Part shown: positions 1-8,121 of the stretch, in pieces
Layout of the letters: every line of letters begins with the position of its first letter
Position numbering within the stretch: the first letter of the stretch is position 1
Assembly (NCBI RefSeq): GCF_036327415.1
Contig: NZ_CP123961.1
Location: forward strand, 1,860,001 to 1,924,000
Length of the DNA: 64,000 bases
Reading direction: 5' to 3'
Source: Bartonella grahamii subsp. shimonis
GTDB taxonomy: Bacteria > Pseudomonadota > Alphaproteobacteria > Rhizobiales > Rhizobiaceae
The notes under the pieces: model-generated
What the model was told of the DNA's origin: nothing
The model's database searches: none
The model's input: only the letters and a program-made list of their open reading frames with translations
Made by a program: the position numbers and the translations under genes

Positions 1-85
1 CCGATGAATCAACCCCCCCCGACATTGCAACAACAATGCGAGAATCCTCAGGTTGTCCTGGTAAATCAAGACTGTTTAAAAACAT
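1..85 (-). CDS. mnmA: tRNA-specific 2-thiouridylase MnmA, N-terminal part (runs off window)
   Basis: On the minus strand from an ATG at 85 the reading frame begins [18 protein letters not shown] and reaches [11 protein letters not shown] at the window edge. This is the PP-loop ATP-binding motif of MnmA/TrmU, which thiolates uridine 34 of several tRNAs using sulfur from a relay. Only about 28 residues are visible. The position of the motif about 18 residues from the start suits MnmA. Other PP-loop enzymes such as asparagine synthase or NAD synthetase fit less well. The identification rests on this one motif. Confidence 0.7.
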   Translation of the reverse strand, partial: MFLNSLDLPGQPEDSRIVVAMSGGVDSS

Positions 86-130
86 GTATTCATTCTCTAT
101 TTAATGCTCTGTTTAATGGCTACCCATATG

Positions 131-428
131 TTAACATTCTGATGCATGCTCTTCAGCACTTTTACACGATTGATTGTCTTTATATTGTTTTTTTATCTTT
201 TTCACAACCATAGGCATTACTTTCTTAAAAGCTGCTGCAAACAAAAAAAGAATGATAGAAATAAGGCATAACAGCAATCGTTTGGGAGAAAACCTTTTTT
301 GTTCTTTTTAAAATCTGGTAAAATATTGCAAGGATCTCTTCTACACTTCACTTGAAGCTTCTTTTTACATGCTCAATCACTTCATTAATTTTTCCTTCCA
401 GCATGTTTAGCTCTTTTTTAAATTTCAT
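131..428 (-). pseudogene. Possible frameshifted small membrane protein
   Basis: The minus strand shows an ATG at 428 opening a short frame (MKFKKELNMLEGKINEVIEH) that stops near 348. A different frame downstream holds one strongly hydrophobic segment (LLLCLISIILFLFAAAF) followed by a basic tail and a stop at 131-133. The two together look like one small single-pass protein broken by frameshift, but they could be unrelated open stretches. No family was recognised. The opposite-strand frame across 4-213 shows no protein-like character. Confidence 0.25.
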
Positions 429-471
429 GCTCTATAAACGAATCAAGTCCTTGACTAAGTAGAGGATACGA

Positions 472-747
472 ATGACCAATTTGATAAAAACACAAATGAA
501 ATATGTTATTGGACCAGATGGAAGTCCGCTTACAATTGCCGACCTACCGCCACAAACAACACGACGCTGGGTGATTCGTCGCAAAGCTGAAGTTGTTGCG
601 GCTGTCAGAGGTGGATTGTTAAGTCTTGACGAAGCGTGCCAACGTTATACTTTAACTGTAGAAGAGTTTCTTTCATGGCAAAGTTTGATCGATAAACACG
701 GTTTAGCGGGATTACGAACGACCAAGATTCAAAACTACAGGCATTAA
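472..747 (+). CDS. sciP: DUF1153 / SciP-type CtrA inhibitor
   Basis: This 91-residue protein has the conserved core YVIGPDGSPLTIADLPP followed by a Trp- and Arg-rich helix-turn-helix region (RRWVIRRKAEVVAAVRGG, then LSLDEACQRYTLTVEEF). This is the DUF1153 family, whose Caulobacter member SciP binds CtrA-activated promoters and blocks transcription in G1 cells. The start at 472 has AGAGG six bases upstream; a later ATG at 496 is the alternative. It lies about 1 kb upstream of ctrA on the same strand, which fits a role in the CtrA circuit. A hairpin terminator follows. Confidence 0.85.
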   Translation: MTNLIKTQMKYVIGPDGSPLTIADLPPQTTRRWVIRRKAEVVAAVRGGLLSLDEACQRYTLTVEEFLSWQSLIDKHGLAGLRTTKIQNYRH

Positions 748-788
748 GTTGCCATTGATTACGATTCGATAACATAAAGCAAATTATA

Positions 789-823
789 AAACAGCCAAGC
801 TTGATAAAATTTGGCTGTTTTAT
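789..823. terminator. Hairpin terminator between sciP and fliJ-like gene
   Basis: A perfect 10-bp stem (789-798 with 811-820) carries an A-run on one side and a T-run on the other. It sits between two convergent genes, so it probably works in both directions. Confidence 0.7.
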
Positions 824-876
824 ACTATATCCAAAAAATAAATCTGAGAGAATGGATTTTTCAATAATTGCTTTTA

Positions 877-1263
877 TCAGCCCGCCATTGAATTAGATTG
901 AATCAAAATATCCTCATCATCCGCAGCAATCTTCTTTTCTCGCGCTTCCAAAAGCTGCGCATGTTGCAGCTCTGTATTAGCTTCATGGAGAGCAATTTCA
1001 GCGTTTGTTTTTTGAAACTGTAAATCACGAATTGAATTGATCAGATTATCACGTCTTTGCCGCACTGCACGCGCAAAAGCAGAATAAGCAAAATGGTGAA
1101 CATCATTGTTTCCAGATTTACGTTCTTCATTAGTAATCTGTGCTTCCAACTCTAACACCATTCGTTCAAATTCTGCGATCATCATTTCAAGCTGTGCAAT
1201 TTCACGGCGCTTTCCACGCACTTGAAACATCCTCAATCGCACCATACTTTCCCGTGGCTTCAT
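877..1263 (-). CDS. fliJ: FliJ-like flagellar export / coiled-coil protein
   Basis: This protein of about 128 residues is almost entirely predicted coiled coil: basic N-terminus (KPRESMVRLRMFQVRGKRRE), heptad-like segments rich in Glu, Gln and Leu, and no cysteine. Length, helical content and position beside ctrA match alphaproteobacterial FliJ, the soluble stalk protein of the flagellar export ATPase. I chose the ATG at 1263 (MKPRES) over an upstream start at 1293 because related proteins begin near this point. No flagellar structural gene is visible in the window, so it may be a leftover or have another role. Confidence 0.6.
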   Translation of the reverse strand: MKPRESMVRLRMFQVRGKRREIAQLEMMIAEFERMVLELEAQITNEERKSGNNDVHHFAYSAFARAVRQRRDNLINSIRDLQFQKTNAEIALHEANTELQHAQLLEAREKKIAADDEDILIQSNSMAG

Positions 1264-1820
1264 ACTCACTACTCCTTGATTGCACCAACTCAAAACTCGC
1301 CTTCACACCCAATTTAGTTATATGTCTATCTAACAAAAAACAGTCTATTGACTTAAAATTATAATAATTTTACCTTTCCTTAAAGCATCTGAAAATACAA
1401 TTTGCTTTAAAGAGCAATAACTATTTCTTTACTTTTCCCCTCATTATAAAATAAAGAGGTTTAAAGCTCAGTAAACAAACACTGAAATTGTAAAAAAGTA
1501 ATTTATAATGCTCTTTTACAAAATTTTTTAAGTTAAAGTTTATAGAAAAAGCCCTTCTTTTTTATTATGTTAAAAAATATGCGATTTTTCTAAAATAATT
1601 TTGTGGCCTCTTTCAAAAATAAAAATATTTTGTTAACCACTATCATGGATAGTAGGGAATTTAGTAGTGATTGTTACGCGTACTACTGAAATATTCATAA
1701 ACATTTTGTTATAAGTGTTTGTTTTCATGAATTGTTTTTATAAAAAGTGGTTTTACCAACTGTTTATAAAATAGAAAGGCTCCTTTGTGATTCGTGAAGG
1801 AGCGAAGTGAGGGATCTAAA
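1264..1820. promoter_or_regulatory. Long upstream region of ctrA
   Basis: These 557 bases hold no gene. A 13-bp palindrome lies at 1640-1652 (CTATC ATG GATAG) and a GATTC site at 1789-1793. GATTC matches GANTC, the target of the CcrM methylase, which times ctrA transcription in Caulobacter. The length suits multiple promoters, as for ctrA elsewhere, but I could not assign -35/-10 boxes with confidence. Confidence 0.45.
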
Positions 1821-2522
1821 ATGCGCGTATTATTAATTGAAGATGATAGAGCGGTTACTCAAAGCATTGAGTTGATGTTAAAGTCAGCCAATTTTAATGT
1901 TTATATCACTGATCTGGGTGAGGAAGGTATCGATTTAGGAAAGCTTTATGATTATGATATCATTTTGCTTGATCTGAATTTGCCCGATATGTCAGGATAC
2001 GATGTTTTGCGGACTTTAAGGTTGGCAAAAATAAAAACGCCTGTCCTTATCCTTTCCGGCATGAATGCCATTGAAGATAAGGTCCGTGGTTTTGGTTTTG
2101 GAGCCGACGACTATATGACGAAACCTTTTCATAAGGATGAGCTCATTGCGCGTATTCACGCAGTTGTTCGTCGTTCTAAAGGACATGCACAATCGGTTAT
2201 TGTTACCGGTGATCTCACCGTTAACCTTGACGCAAAAACCGTCGAAGTTGCAGGGCGCCCCGTTCATTTAACCGGTAAAGAGTACCAAATGCTAGAGCTT
2301 CTCTCTTTGCGCAAAGGCACCACCCTTACCAAGGAAATGTTTCTCAATCATCTCTATGGTGGAATGGATGAACCAGAACTAAAGATTATCGATGTTTTTA
2401 TCTGTAAATTGCGAAAAAAATTGGAAGCAGTCTCTTCTAGTGTAAATTACATTGATACTGTTTGGGGACGTGGTTATGTATTGCGTGATCCAGTTGAAGA
2501 GAACGTACGAAAAACCGCTTAA
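1821..2522 (+). CDS. ctrA: Cell-cycle response regulator CtrA
   Basis: This 233-residue OmpR-family regulator starts [17 protein letters not shown]. The N-terminal receiver domain (about 1-115) has the acidic pair after LLIE, the phosphorylated Asp51 in LLDLNLPD and a conserved Lys in DDYMTKPF. The C-terminal winged helix (about 125-220) includes [17 protein letters not shown] and the recognition region ending [10 protein letters not shown]. CtrA controls replication initiation, division and motility in alphaproteobacteria through the CckA-ChpT phosphorelay; chpT lies next to it here, convergent. I chose the ATG at 1821 over an upstream start at 1794 because it gives the standard N-terminus. 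Confidence 0.96.
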   Translation: MRVLLIEDDRAVTQSIELMLKSANFNVYITDLGEEGIDLGKLYDYDIILLDLNLPDMSGYDVLRTLRLAKIKTPVLILSGMNAIEDKVRGFGFGADDYMTKPFHKDELIARIHAVVRRSKGHAQSVIVTGDLTVNLDAKTVEVAGRPVHLTGKEYQMLELLSLRKGTTLTKEMFLNHLYGGMDEPELKIIDVFICKLRKKLEAVSSSVNYIDTVWGRGYVLRDPVEENVRKTA

Positions 2523-2542
2523 GCAGTGAACACGCACATTGT

Positions 2543-2578
2543 AAAATCTCGGAGTGTAGCGGGCCGAGATTTTTCTCC
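2543..2578 (+). terminator. Rho-independent terminator of ctrA
   Basis: A perfect 10-bp stem (2543-2552 with 2564-2573) and a T-run begin about 20 bases after the ctrA stop codon. Confidence 0.8.
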
Positions 2579-2741
2579 GAGATCTTTTTTCTGTTAAAAG
2601 TAGAAAACTCGCACACCAAAAATTTCATATAGAAAGCGCTTAAAACTTAAGAAGTAATCACACCAAACTTACACGTATAAGCCTATCGCTCATAAGTTCA
2701 ATCGAAGCCACTTTTTCCAACACGGCTTAAGCGCTTCTCTC

Positions 2742-3383
2742 TTATTCAAAGCTTTTTACACTTTCTAAAATAATACAACGATCACTTTCATCAATATTTA
2801 TTTTCATCTCTGTCATCTGAGCAAGTAACATTGTATAATAAAATTGGATGACATGTGCATCAATAAGCTCTTCTTGAACTTCTCCACGAAATAACGCAAG
2901 AAAATGAGGGGGTATACGGAGAATTTCACCGAAAACCTCAAACCGAAAAGAACGTTTATTTTTTTCTTGCAAAACCATAACAACAATTTCACCACCACGA
3001 GAAACTGTTGCGTTTGCAATCAATAATAAATTAAGTAAAAGTTTAACTTCATCTTTTGGTAACAATAAAGAAGAAGCTTGCCATTTTAAAGTTGCTTTTT
3101 CTTCTTTCATATATTGTTGAGCAACCTGCTCTGCAGACCGTGTATCTATTTGTCCTCCACTTGCACCAGCAAAACCAAAAGCCAATCGCGCAAATTGTAG
3201 ACGTGCAGCAGCACTCGCAACGGATAAACGCACCAATTGTAAAGCATCTTCTTCAGCTCCTCCTTCATCATAAAGCTCCATTGCATTTTGAATAGCCCCC
3301 ACAGGTGAAATCAAATCATGGCAAATACGACTACAAAGCAAAGCAGCAAGATCCATAGGCTTCAAAGAAATATTTAACGTCAT
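2742..3383 (-). CDS. chpT: Histidine phosphotransferase ChpT
   Basis: The 213-residue protein carries the phosphorylatable histidine in LCSRICHDLISPVGAI near residue 22, followed by the NAMEL segment of the dimerisation helix, as in ChpT. The C-terminal half resembles a degenerate ATP-binding HATPase fold, which in ChpT no longer binds ATP. ChpT passes phosphate from CckA to CtrA and CpdR. It is convergent with ctrA and separated by about 220 bases. Confidence 0.88.
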   Translation of the reverse strand: MTLNISLKPMDLAALLCSRICHDLISPVGAIQNAMELYDEGGAEEDALQLVRLSVASAAARLQFARLAFGFAGASGGQIDTRSAEQVAQQYMKEEKATLKWQASSLLLPKDEVKLLLNLLLIANATVSRGGEIVVMVLQEKNKRSFRFEVFGEILRIPPHFLALFRGEVQEELIDAHVIQFYYTMLLAQMTEMKINIDESDRCIILESVKSFE

Positions 3384-3592
3384 AATGATTGAAAACTCCT
3401 AGATTCAAAAAAACAAACTTTATTTTAAAGAAAAACTCTTAACATCTGATGCATAATAGGAAACATTAACAATCATACTAAAAAATCAGAAATAAATTCA
3501 TTTAAATAACCTTATATTTTATTTTTTATTTGAATAGAATGAAAATTCTAATATTATCTTTTTGTTTATCACTAATAAAAGGAGAAAACTCC

Positions 3593-4189
3593 ATGACTCT
3601 CTCTCTGCTCAAATCCTGGTACAAAAATATTATATCTTTAATCTTCCTTTTATTCATCACCATAAACACTGCACATGCTCAACTAAAACCAATAGAGCAA
3701 AACGAACCCCATTATTCACTCCAAGAAATTATTGATTCTGGTCATATTTTTTTTGGAAAAACAGCCAGTGGTCTGGCAGTTGCAATTCAAAATATTTTTT
3801 CACAATACGGTTATCCCAATGCCTATATTTTAGGAGAAGAAGCTTCTGGTGCCTTTTTTGCTGGATTAACCTATGGCGAAGGAAGGGTTTTTACCAAAAG
3901 CTATGGTCAACATAAAGTTTTTTGGCAAGGTCCCTCAGTAGGATGGGATTTTGGCGGCCAAGGCTCCCGTTTAATGATCTTAGTTTACAATCTTAATAGC
4001 ATAAATAATTTATGGAGACGCTATGGTGGTATTTCAGGTTCGGCCTATTTAATTGCAGGTGTTGGTTTTCATGTCCTCAAATACCGTAATACCTTGTTAA
4101 TCCCAATACGTACAGGAGTCGGCGCACGCCTTGGTATCAATATAGGATATTTAAAATTAACACCTAGACCGACATGGAATCCGTTTTAA
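3593..4189 (+). CDS. eipA: DUF1134 envelope protein, EipA-like
   Basis: The 198-residue protein has a Sec signal peptide (SLIFLLFITINTAHA, cleavage after AHA) and a DUF1134 body that includes FFGKTASGLAVAI, YGEGRVFTK, GPSVGWDFGGQGSR and GVGARLGINIGYLK. The Brucella homologue EipA is a periplasmic barrel-fold protein needed for envelope integrity and virulence. The ATG at 3593 follows a GGAG at 3581; the frame is open upstream to 3530, but that would bury the signal peptide. Confidence 0.82.
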   Translation: MTLSLLKSWYKNIISLIFLLFITINTAHAQLKPIEQNEPHYSLQEIIDSGHIFFGKTASGLAVAIQNIFSQYGYPNAYILGEEASGAFFAGLTYGEGRVFTKSYGQHKVFWQGPSVGWDFGGQGSRLMILVYNLNSINNLWRRYGGISGSAYLIAGVGFHVLKYRNTLLIPIRTGVGARLGINIGYLKLTPRPTWNPF

Positions 4190-4216
4190 ACGTATTCTTA
4201 TTTGAAAAGGAGTATT

Positions 4217-4603
4217 ATGCTTATTCAATCGTTTCTTTTTTTTATTCTTGGAGTCGCTTTCACTTCTTGGTTACTGGTACTTTTGTCTCCTTTTATTTGG
4301 CGTAAAGCCGTTCATTTTGCGTATAAAGATGTTTGTGCGCAAATGCCATTATCACTCGCGGAAATAGAAGCAAATCACGATTTTCTTCGTGCACAACATG
4401 CTGTAGAATTAGCAAACAACCAACAAAAGTACGAATTTTTGCAAAAAAAATACGCCCAACAAAAAATACAACTGAGCCAAGTAACAGAACAATTTTATCG
4501 GCTATGCCTCCCCACACAAGACACTCTCACCAAAGAAGCGATAGCAATCAAACAAAGTATCGCCACAATACATACTTTCAAAGGAAAGAAAAATGATGCG
4601 TGA
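4217..4603 (+). CDS. Single-pass membrane protein with coiled coil
   Basis: A protein of about 128 residues: one N-terminal transmembrane helix (SFLFFILGVAFTSWLLVLL), then a Gln/Lys/Glu-rich segment (about 45-100) with coiled-coil character. AAAAGGAG precedes the ATG at 4217. It overlaps the next gene by 11 bases, so the two are probably co-translated. No family was recognised; a role in envelope organisation with the downstream protein is a guess. Confidence 0.65.
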   Translation: MLIQSFLFFILGVAFTSWLLVLLSPFIWRKAVHFAYKDVCAQMPLSLAEIEANHDFLRAQHAVELANNQQKYEFLQKKYAQQKIQLSQVTEQFYRLCLPTQDTLTKEAIAIKQSIATIHTFKGKKNDA

Positions 4604-4859
4604 AAAAATCGCATATTATCAGCAACGCTTACAAAAAATCCAAACTTATGAACTTGACACGACTGCTGACCACCAATTGCTGGAAGAACTCCGTGAAGAA
4701 ACAAAGGAGCTTGCAGCAACATTGGCAGCTCAAATAGCTCTACAAGAGGGGAATACATCACCCATCAACACATTGATTCAAAAATCCACAAGCAAAAATG
4801 ACCTAGCATCACGTATTCGCAAAAAAATAACTTTTCTCTCCAAAAGGCCCGTTAAATAA
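4593..4859 (+). CDS. Small helical hypothetical protein
   Basis: An 88-residue, highly charged soluble protein with heptad-like Leu spacing (REKIAYYQQRLQKIQTYE, then LLEELREETKELAATLAA) and a basic C-terminus. It begins inside the end of the upstream membrane-protein gene, which argues for translational coupling and a shared complex. Two ATGs in tandem (4593 and 4596) are possible starts. Function unknown. Confidence 0.6.
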   Translation: MMREKIAYYQQRLQKIQTYELDTTADHQLLEELREETKELAATLAAQIALQEGNTSPINTLIQKSTSKNDLASRIRKKITFLSKRPVK

Positions 4860-5186
4860 GTTATCTTTTAACACACTTTAAATGAAGAGTAAAATCAACG
4901 AAGGTCCGTTGTAACTTTCATAACCCAAATCTTTTTTATTAAATGTGACTTTCTTGCTAAGCTAAAGGGCAAGGTTTCTTAACCCATACCATTCTGTTAA
5001 AAAACATCTTCTTGTCTAGCAGATTCACTTTCTAATCATATCACCGCCCTAAAGGACAACATTTCATAGGTCCTAGAAGGCAAATAATACCAAAAACATT
5101 GGTCACACACATACTCTAACAAAAAATATCTTCTAAAATGGATCAGCAGTAGAGCTTTGACCATAATTTAAGGATAAAATACGCTC
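4860..5186. other. Intergenic region, no gene seen
   Basis: No open frame of note. A short segment around 5036-5060 (CGCCCTAAAGGAC core) recurs at about 62850-62880, so it belongs to a dispersed short repeat. Confidence 0.4.
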
Positions 5187-6305
5187 TCACGAGTGATAAA
5201 AATCTTTTATTTTTTGGATAATCATATCCTGATCCGTTTGTGTCAAGTAAGGATGCATTGGTAAACTTAAAACACACTCTCCTAAAGACTCTGAAACAGA
5301 AAGGGAATCTTTTACATAAGGAAAGTGTTTATAAGCTGGCTGTTGATGTAAAGGAGTTTTATAATAAATCATTGTAGGGATAGAATTTTCTTGTAAAAAA
5401 TCTTTTAATTTATCACGTTCTTTTACCTTAATCGTATATTGTGCATAAGCAGAACGAATATTTTCTCCTATTTCTGGAACTGTAACAATATCTTTTAAGC
5501 CATTGGAATAGCGTTGAGCAATTTCTACACGCTTTTCCATTTCATCTTCAAAGATCGCAAACTTTTCTAGTAAAATTGCAGCCTGAATGCTATCTAGGCG
5601 CGAATTCATACCAATACGTACATTGTCATATTGCGTTTCACCTTTACCATGAAACAAAATAGAGCGTAAAAGTTCTGCACAATGATCATCATTGGTCATC
5701 ATAGCGCCTCCATCGCCATAACATCCTAATGGTTTTGCAGGATAAAAACTTGTAGCAGCCACATCACCAAAAGCACCGCACATAGTATTACCGCTTCTTC
5801 CACCCATAGATTGAGCAGCATCTTCAATCACAAAAAGATTTTCCTTTTCTGCCACTTGAGCAATTTGCACATAGTCAGCAGAAAGCCCAAATAAATCAAC
5901 GGCAATAATAGCCTTTGGCTTTAAACGTCCCTCTTTTTTTACCATTTCGATAGCATGAGAAAGTTTTTCAACATCAATATTGAATGTATCAGGTAAAACA
6001 TCAACAAAAACAGGCTCAGCCCCCACCAAAGCAACCACTTCAGCCGTTGCTGAAAATGTAAAACTAGGACAAAACACAGCATCCCCTGGACCAATATTTT
6101 TAGCCATAAGAGGCATCTTCAAAGCATCTGTTCCATTAGCACATGCAATCACATGTTTAACGCCAAGATATTCTGCCAATTTCTCTTCAAATTCTGTTAC
6201 TTTTGGTCCCAAAATATACTTACCACTAGCGACCACATGCGCAATTGCAGAATTAATTTTATCTTCAATACGCGCACGCTGCGCCCCAAGGTCGATGAAT
6301 TGCAT
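5187..6305 (-). CDS. gnnB: DegT/DnrJ/EryC1 sugar aminotransferase, probable GnnB
   Basis: The 372-residue PLP enzyme has the fold-type I features of nucleotide-sugar aminotransferases: ANGTDAL cofactor loop, FVIEDAAQSMGG with the Asp that contacts the pyridine, and the Schiff-base lysine in SFYPAKPLGCYGDGGAM. The GGAG at 6311-6314 supports the ATG at 6305 over an ATG at 6326. It follows a Gfo/Idh/MocA oxidoreductase by about 50 bases. Such a pair makes UDP-GlcNAc3N (GnnA/GnnB) or UDP-diacetamido-uronic acid (WbpB/WbpE). Bartonella lipid A is known to contain 2,3-diamino-2,3-dideoxyglucose, so GnnB is the better inference. Confidence 0.75.
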   Translation of the reverse strand: MQFIDLGAQRARIEDKINSAIAHVVASGKYILGPKVTEFEEKLAEYLGVKHVIACANGTDALKMPLMAKNIGPGDAVFCPSFTFSATAEVVALVGAEPVFVDVLPDTFNIDVEKLSHAIEMVKKEGRLKPKAIIAVDLFGLSADYVQIAQVAEKENLFVIEDAAQSMGGRSGNTMCGAFGDVAATSFYPAKPLGCYGDGGAMMTNDDHCAELLRSILFHGKGETQYDNVRIGMNSRLDSIQAAILLEKFAIFEDEMEKRVEIAQRYSNGLKDIVTVPEIGENIRSAYAQYTIKVKERDKLKDFLQENSIPTMIYYKTPLHQQPAYKHFPYVKDSLSVSESLGECVLSLPMHPYLTQTDQDMIIQKIKDFYHS

Positions 6306-6354
6306 ATTAACTCCATTGATCATCACAAGAATGCAAAAGCGCTACCTATCTCTT

Positions 6355-7317
6355 TTATCTATCATAATTGATACCAGCAGCTGTTAAAATCCGTAAAACC
6401 GCAATAGCATCATCACCATTTGTACGAGGTGATTGACGCGTTTCAATACAATGAAGAAAGTGCCGTAATTCGCAAGTAAGCGGCAAGTCTTCACAAACAT
6501 CAATGTAATTCAGCTCATTCATGCTAAAAGCCCACTCTTGATTTTCTTTCCAAACGGCAAAATGGTGCACTGCCAATTTACGGCTCCACGGTTCTATATC
6601 ATCAAAAACGAGCATAGCCTTTGTTCCAACAACAGTTAAACGCCTCTCACGATAAGAACTCAAGCGTGAAGTAAAAAGATGACTACGCACACCATTTGGA
6701 AAAGCCATATGAATATGAGAAAAATCAGAAATCTGATCAACGACAGCAGCCCCCTCACCGCGAATTTCGGAAGGTTCACATCCTGTCAACGCCAAAATCA
6801 TTGAGAGATCATGAGGTGCAAGATCCCATAAAGCATCACTGTGTGTGTGAAATTTTCCGAAACCTAATCTATGAGAATAAATATATCGCACATCTCCCAC
6901 TTCTCCGTTTTTCACCAATTCACACATTTTTTCAAAAGCCGGATGAAAACGTAAAATATGGCCCACCATAAAAACTCGCTCATAGGCCTCAGCCTCCTGA
7001 ACTTGGCGTTTAGCATCAGAAACATTCAAGGCTATTGGTTTTTCCACCAAAACATCTTTACCATTTTTAACAGCACTGAGCACATTTTGAGTATGCAATT
7101 GTGGCGGCAGTGCTAATACCAGCGCATCAATATCTCGATGAGTAAAAAGATCATCTGGTGTAAAAAACTCTACACCATACATCGTTGCAAAACGAGCAGC
7201 ACGATCATTATCAATATCAGAAACTGCTGCTAAAGCCCCGAGAGAGTGGAGTGTCCGTATATGATTTTCACCCCAATGACCGCATCCTAAAACCGCTACA
7301 CGTGGCACCATTTTCAT
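6355..7317 (-). CDS. gnnA: Gfo/Idh/MocA sugar dehydrogenase, probable GnnA
   Basis: The 320-residue protein begins with an NAD(P)-binding Rossmann motif (VAVLGCGHWGENH) and carries the signature DVLVEKPIALN near residue 95 and a histidine-rich catalytic segment (LWDLAPHDLSM) near residue 170. It would oxidise the 3-hydroxyl of a UDP-sugar for the aminotransferase encoded just downstream. The length matches GnnA rather than larger inositol dehydrogenases. Starts at 7317 or 7311 are equally possible. The alternative assignment is WbpB/WlbA-type. Confidence 0.75.
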   Translation of the reverse strand: MKMVPRVAVLGCGHWGENHIRTLHSLGALAAVSDIDNDRAARFATMYGVEFFTPDDLFTHRDIDALVLALPPQLHTQNVLSAVKNGKDVLVEKPIALNVSDAKRQVQEAEAYERVFMVGHILRFHPAFEKMCELVKNGEVGDVRYIYSHRLGFGKFHTHSDALWDLAPHDLSMILALTGCEPSEIRGEGAAVVDQISDFSHIHMAFPNGVRSHLFTSRLSSYRERRLTVVGTKAMLVFDDIEPWSRKLAVHHFAVWKENQEWAFSMNELNYIDVCEDLPLTCELRHFLHCIETRQSPRTNGDDAIAVLRILTAAGINYDR

Positions 7318-7403
7318 GCCTTACCTTACTTTATCATATAAAATTACACTTTTACATATCGAGGATAAAATAGAATGACAAGAGAAAAGCTTAAAAACGA
7401 TGC

Positions 7404-7432
7404 TTGACATCTTACTATTCTACCCCTTATAT
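7404..7432 (+). promoter_or_regulatory. Sigma-70 promoter of tRNA-Met
   Basis: A perfect TTGACA at 7404-7409 and TTATAT at 7427-7432, 17 bases apart, lie about 40 bases upstream of the tRNA. Confidence 0.7.
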
Positions 7433-7474
7433 CCGCAAAAGATGTAATTATTTACAATTATGATTGCTTATTTT

Positions 7475-7551
7475 GGCGGAGTAGCTCAGTAGGTTAGAGC
7501 AGAGGAATCATAATCCTTGTGTCGGGGGTTCAAATCCCTCCTCCGCTACCA
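7475..7551 (+). tRNA. tRNA-Met (CAT), elongator type
   Basis: A full cloverleaf is visible: 7-bp acceptor stem (GGCGGAG with CTCCGCT, first pair G-U), D-loop AGCTCAGTAGGTTAGAGC, anticodon loop ATCATAA giving CAT, T-arm with GGTTCAAATCC, and an encoded CCA. The acceptor stem lacks initiator-tRNA features and differs from the Ile-lysidine CAT tRNA, so elongator Met is the best call. Confidence 0.92.
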
Positions 7552-7563
7552 TTGCTTTTTTGT

Positions 7564-7634
7564 CTGTAGCTTGTCGGCGGGTTTTGTATATTTTGCCACT
7601 GTAGCTTGTCCAGCGGGTTTTGTATATTTTGCCA
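7564..7634 (+). repeat. Two tandem 35/36-bp repeats after tRNA-Met
   Basis: Units at 7564-7598 and 7599-7634 differ by about two bases around the GTCGGCGGG / GTCCAGCGGG position, and a third partial copy of the GGTTTTGTA core follows at about 7637. They sit 13 bases behind the tRNA, where a prophage attachment site would be expected, but the 3' end of the tRNA itself is not repeated. Confidence 0.7.
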
Positions 7635-7904
7635 CTAGGTTTTGTACCAATTTATTTTTTCTCAAAGAGTTTTAAAGTGGTTCTCAAAGGATCTTCAAAG
7701 ACCTTTCAAAGATCATTTAAAGCCTCTTTTTCTTTTCTGCTCAAAATCACAATTTGAGATGATCAATCATTGAGTTGGAATCGTATTATTTGAGAAGCAG
7801 TATGCATAAAATGGTATGACTTCTTTTAGCATAAATTGACTGATGATTTTTCTGTATCCTAAGCACATTATTCAGGACTTTATTAAAAAGAGAAGCGTTT
7901 AAGG

Positions 7905-8111
7905 AATTCGGTCAACTTGACCAAATTGCTCTTCAGTCTGCAATTGTGCAATGTTTGCACCATTGCTCCTTTTAGGAATTGGGTAAACATTACCCTATTG
8001 CTGTACTCATGCAATAGGATCAACTTGATCCTATTTCTCGTTTTAGCAATTGGTGCAAGTTGCACCTATTCCTCATCACGACCGATCAAAGGGTAAACTT
8101 TACCCTTTGAT
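7905..8111. repeat. Array of six covarying palindromes, about 36-bp period
   Basis: Six near-perfect odd palindromes have centres at 7916, 7953, 7988, 8024, 8059 and 8098. Cores are GGTCAA-C-TTGACC, GTGCAA-TGT-TTGCAC, GGGTAA-ACA-TTACCC, GGATCAA-C-TTGATCC, GGTGCAA-G-TTGCACC and GGGTAAA-C-TTTACCC. The arms differ between units, yet each pairs with its partner; AATT/ATTG flanks are shared. The array lies directly behind the phage D gene. On the minus strand from about 8066 a weak frame with a 12-residue period runs through it (NRVMFTQFLKGA, NLVKLTEFLKRF), so a repeat-coding origin is possible. Confidence 0.85.
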
Positions 8112-8121
8112 TTTCTGTCAC

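Noticed and set aside
4..213. 69-codon plus-strand frame at the window start
   Set aside because: It is antisense to the mnmA start, and the translation has no protein-like pattern.
7905..8111. CRISPR array
   Set aside because: The spacing looks regular, but the units differ in sequence and are palindromic throughout; there are no constant repeats with unique spacers and no cas genes.
7905..8111. Type III toxin-antitoxin (ToxIN) locus
   Set aside because: The 36-nt period is similar, but no ToxN-like endoribonuclease of about 170 residues is found on either side, and ToxI repeats are near-identical.
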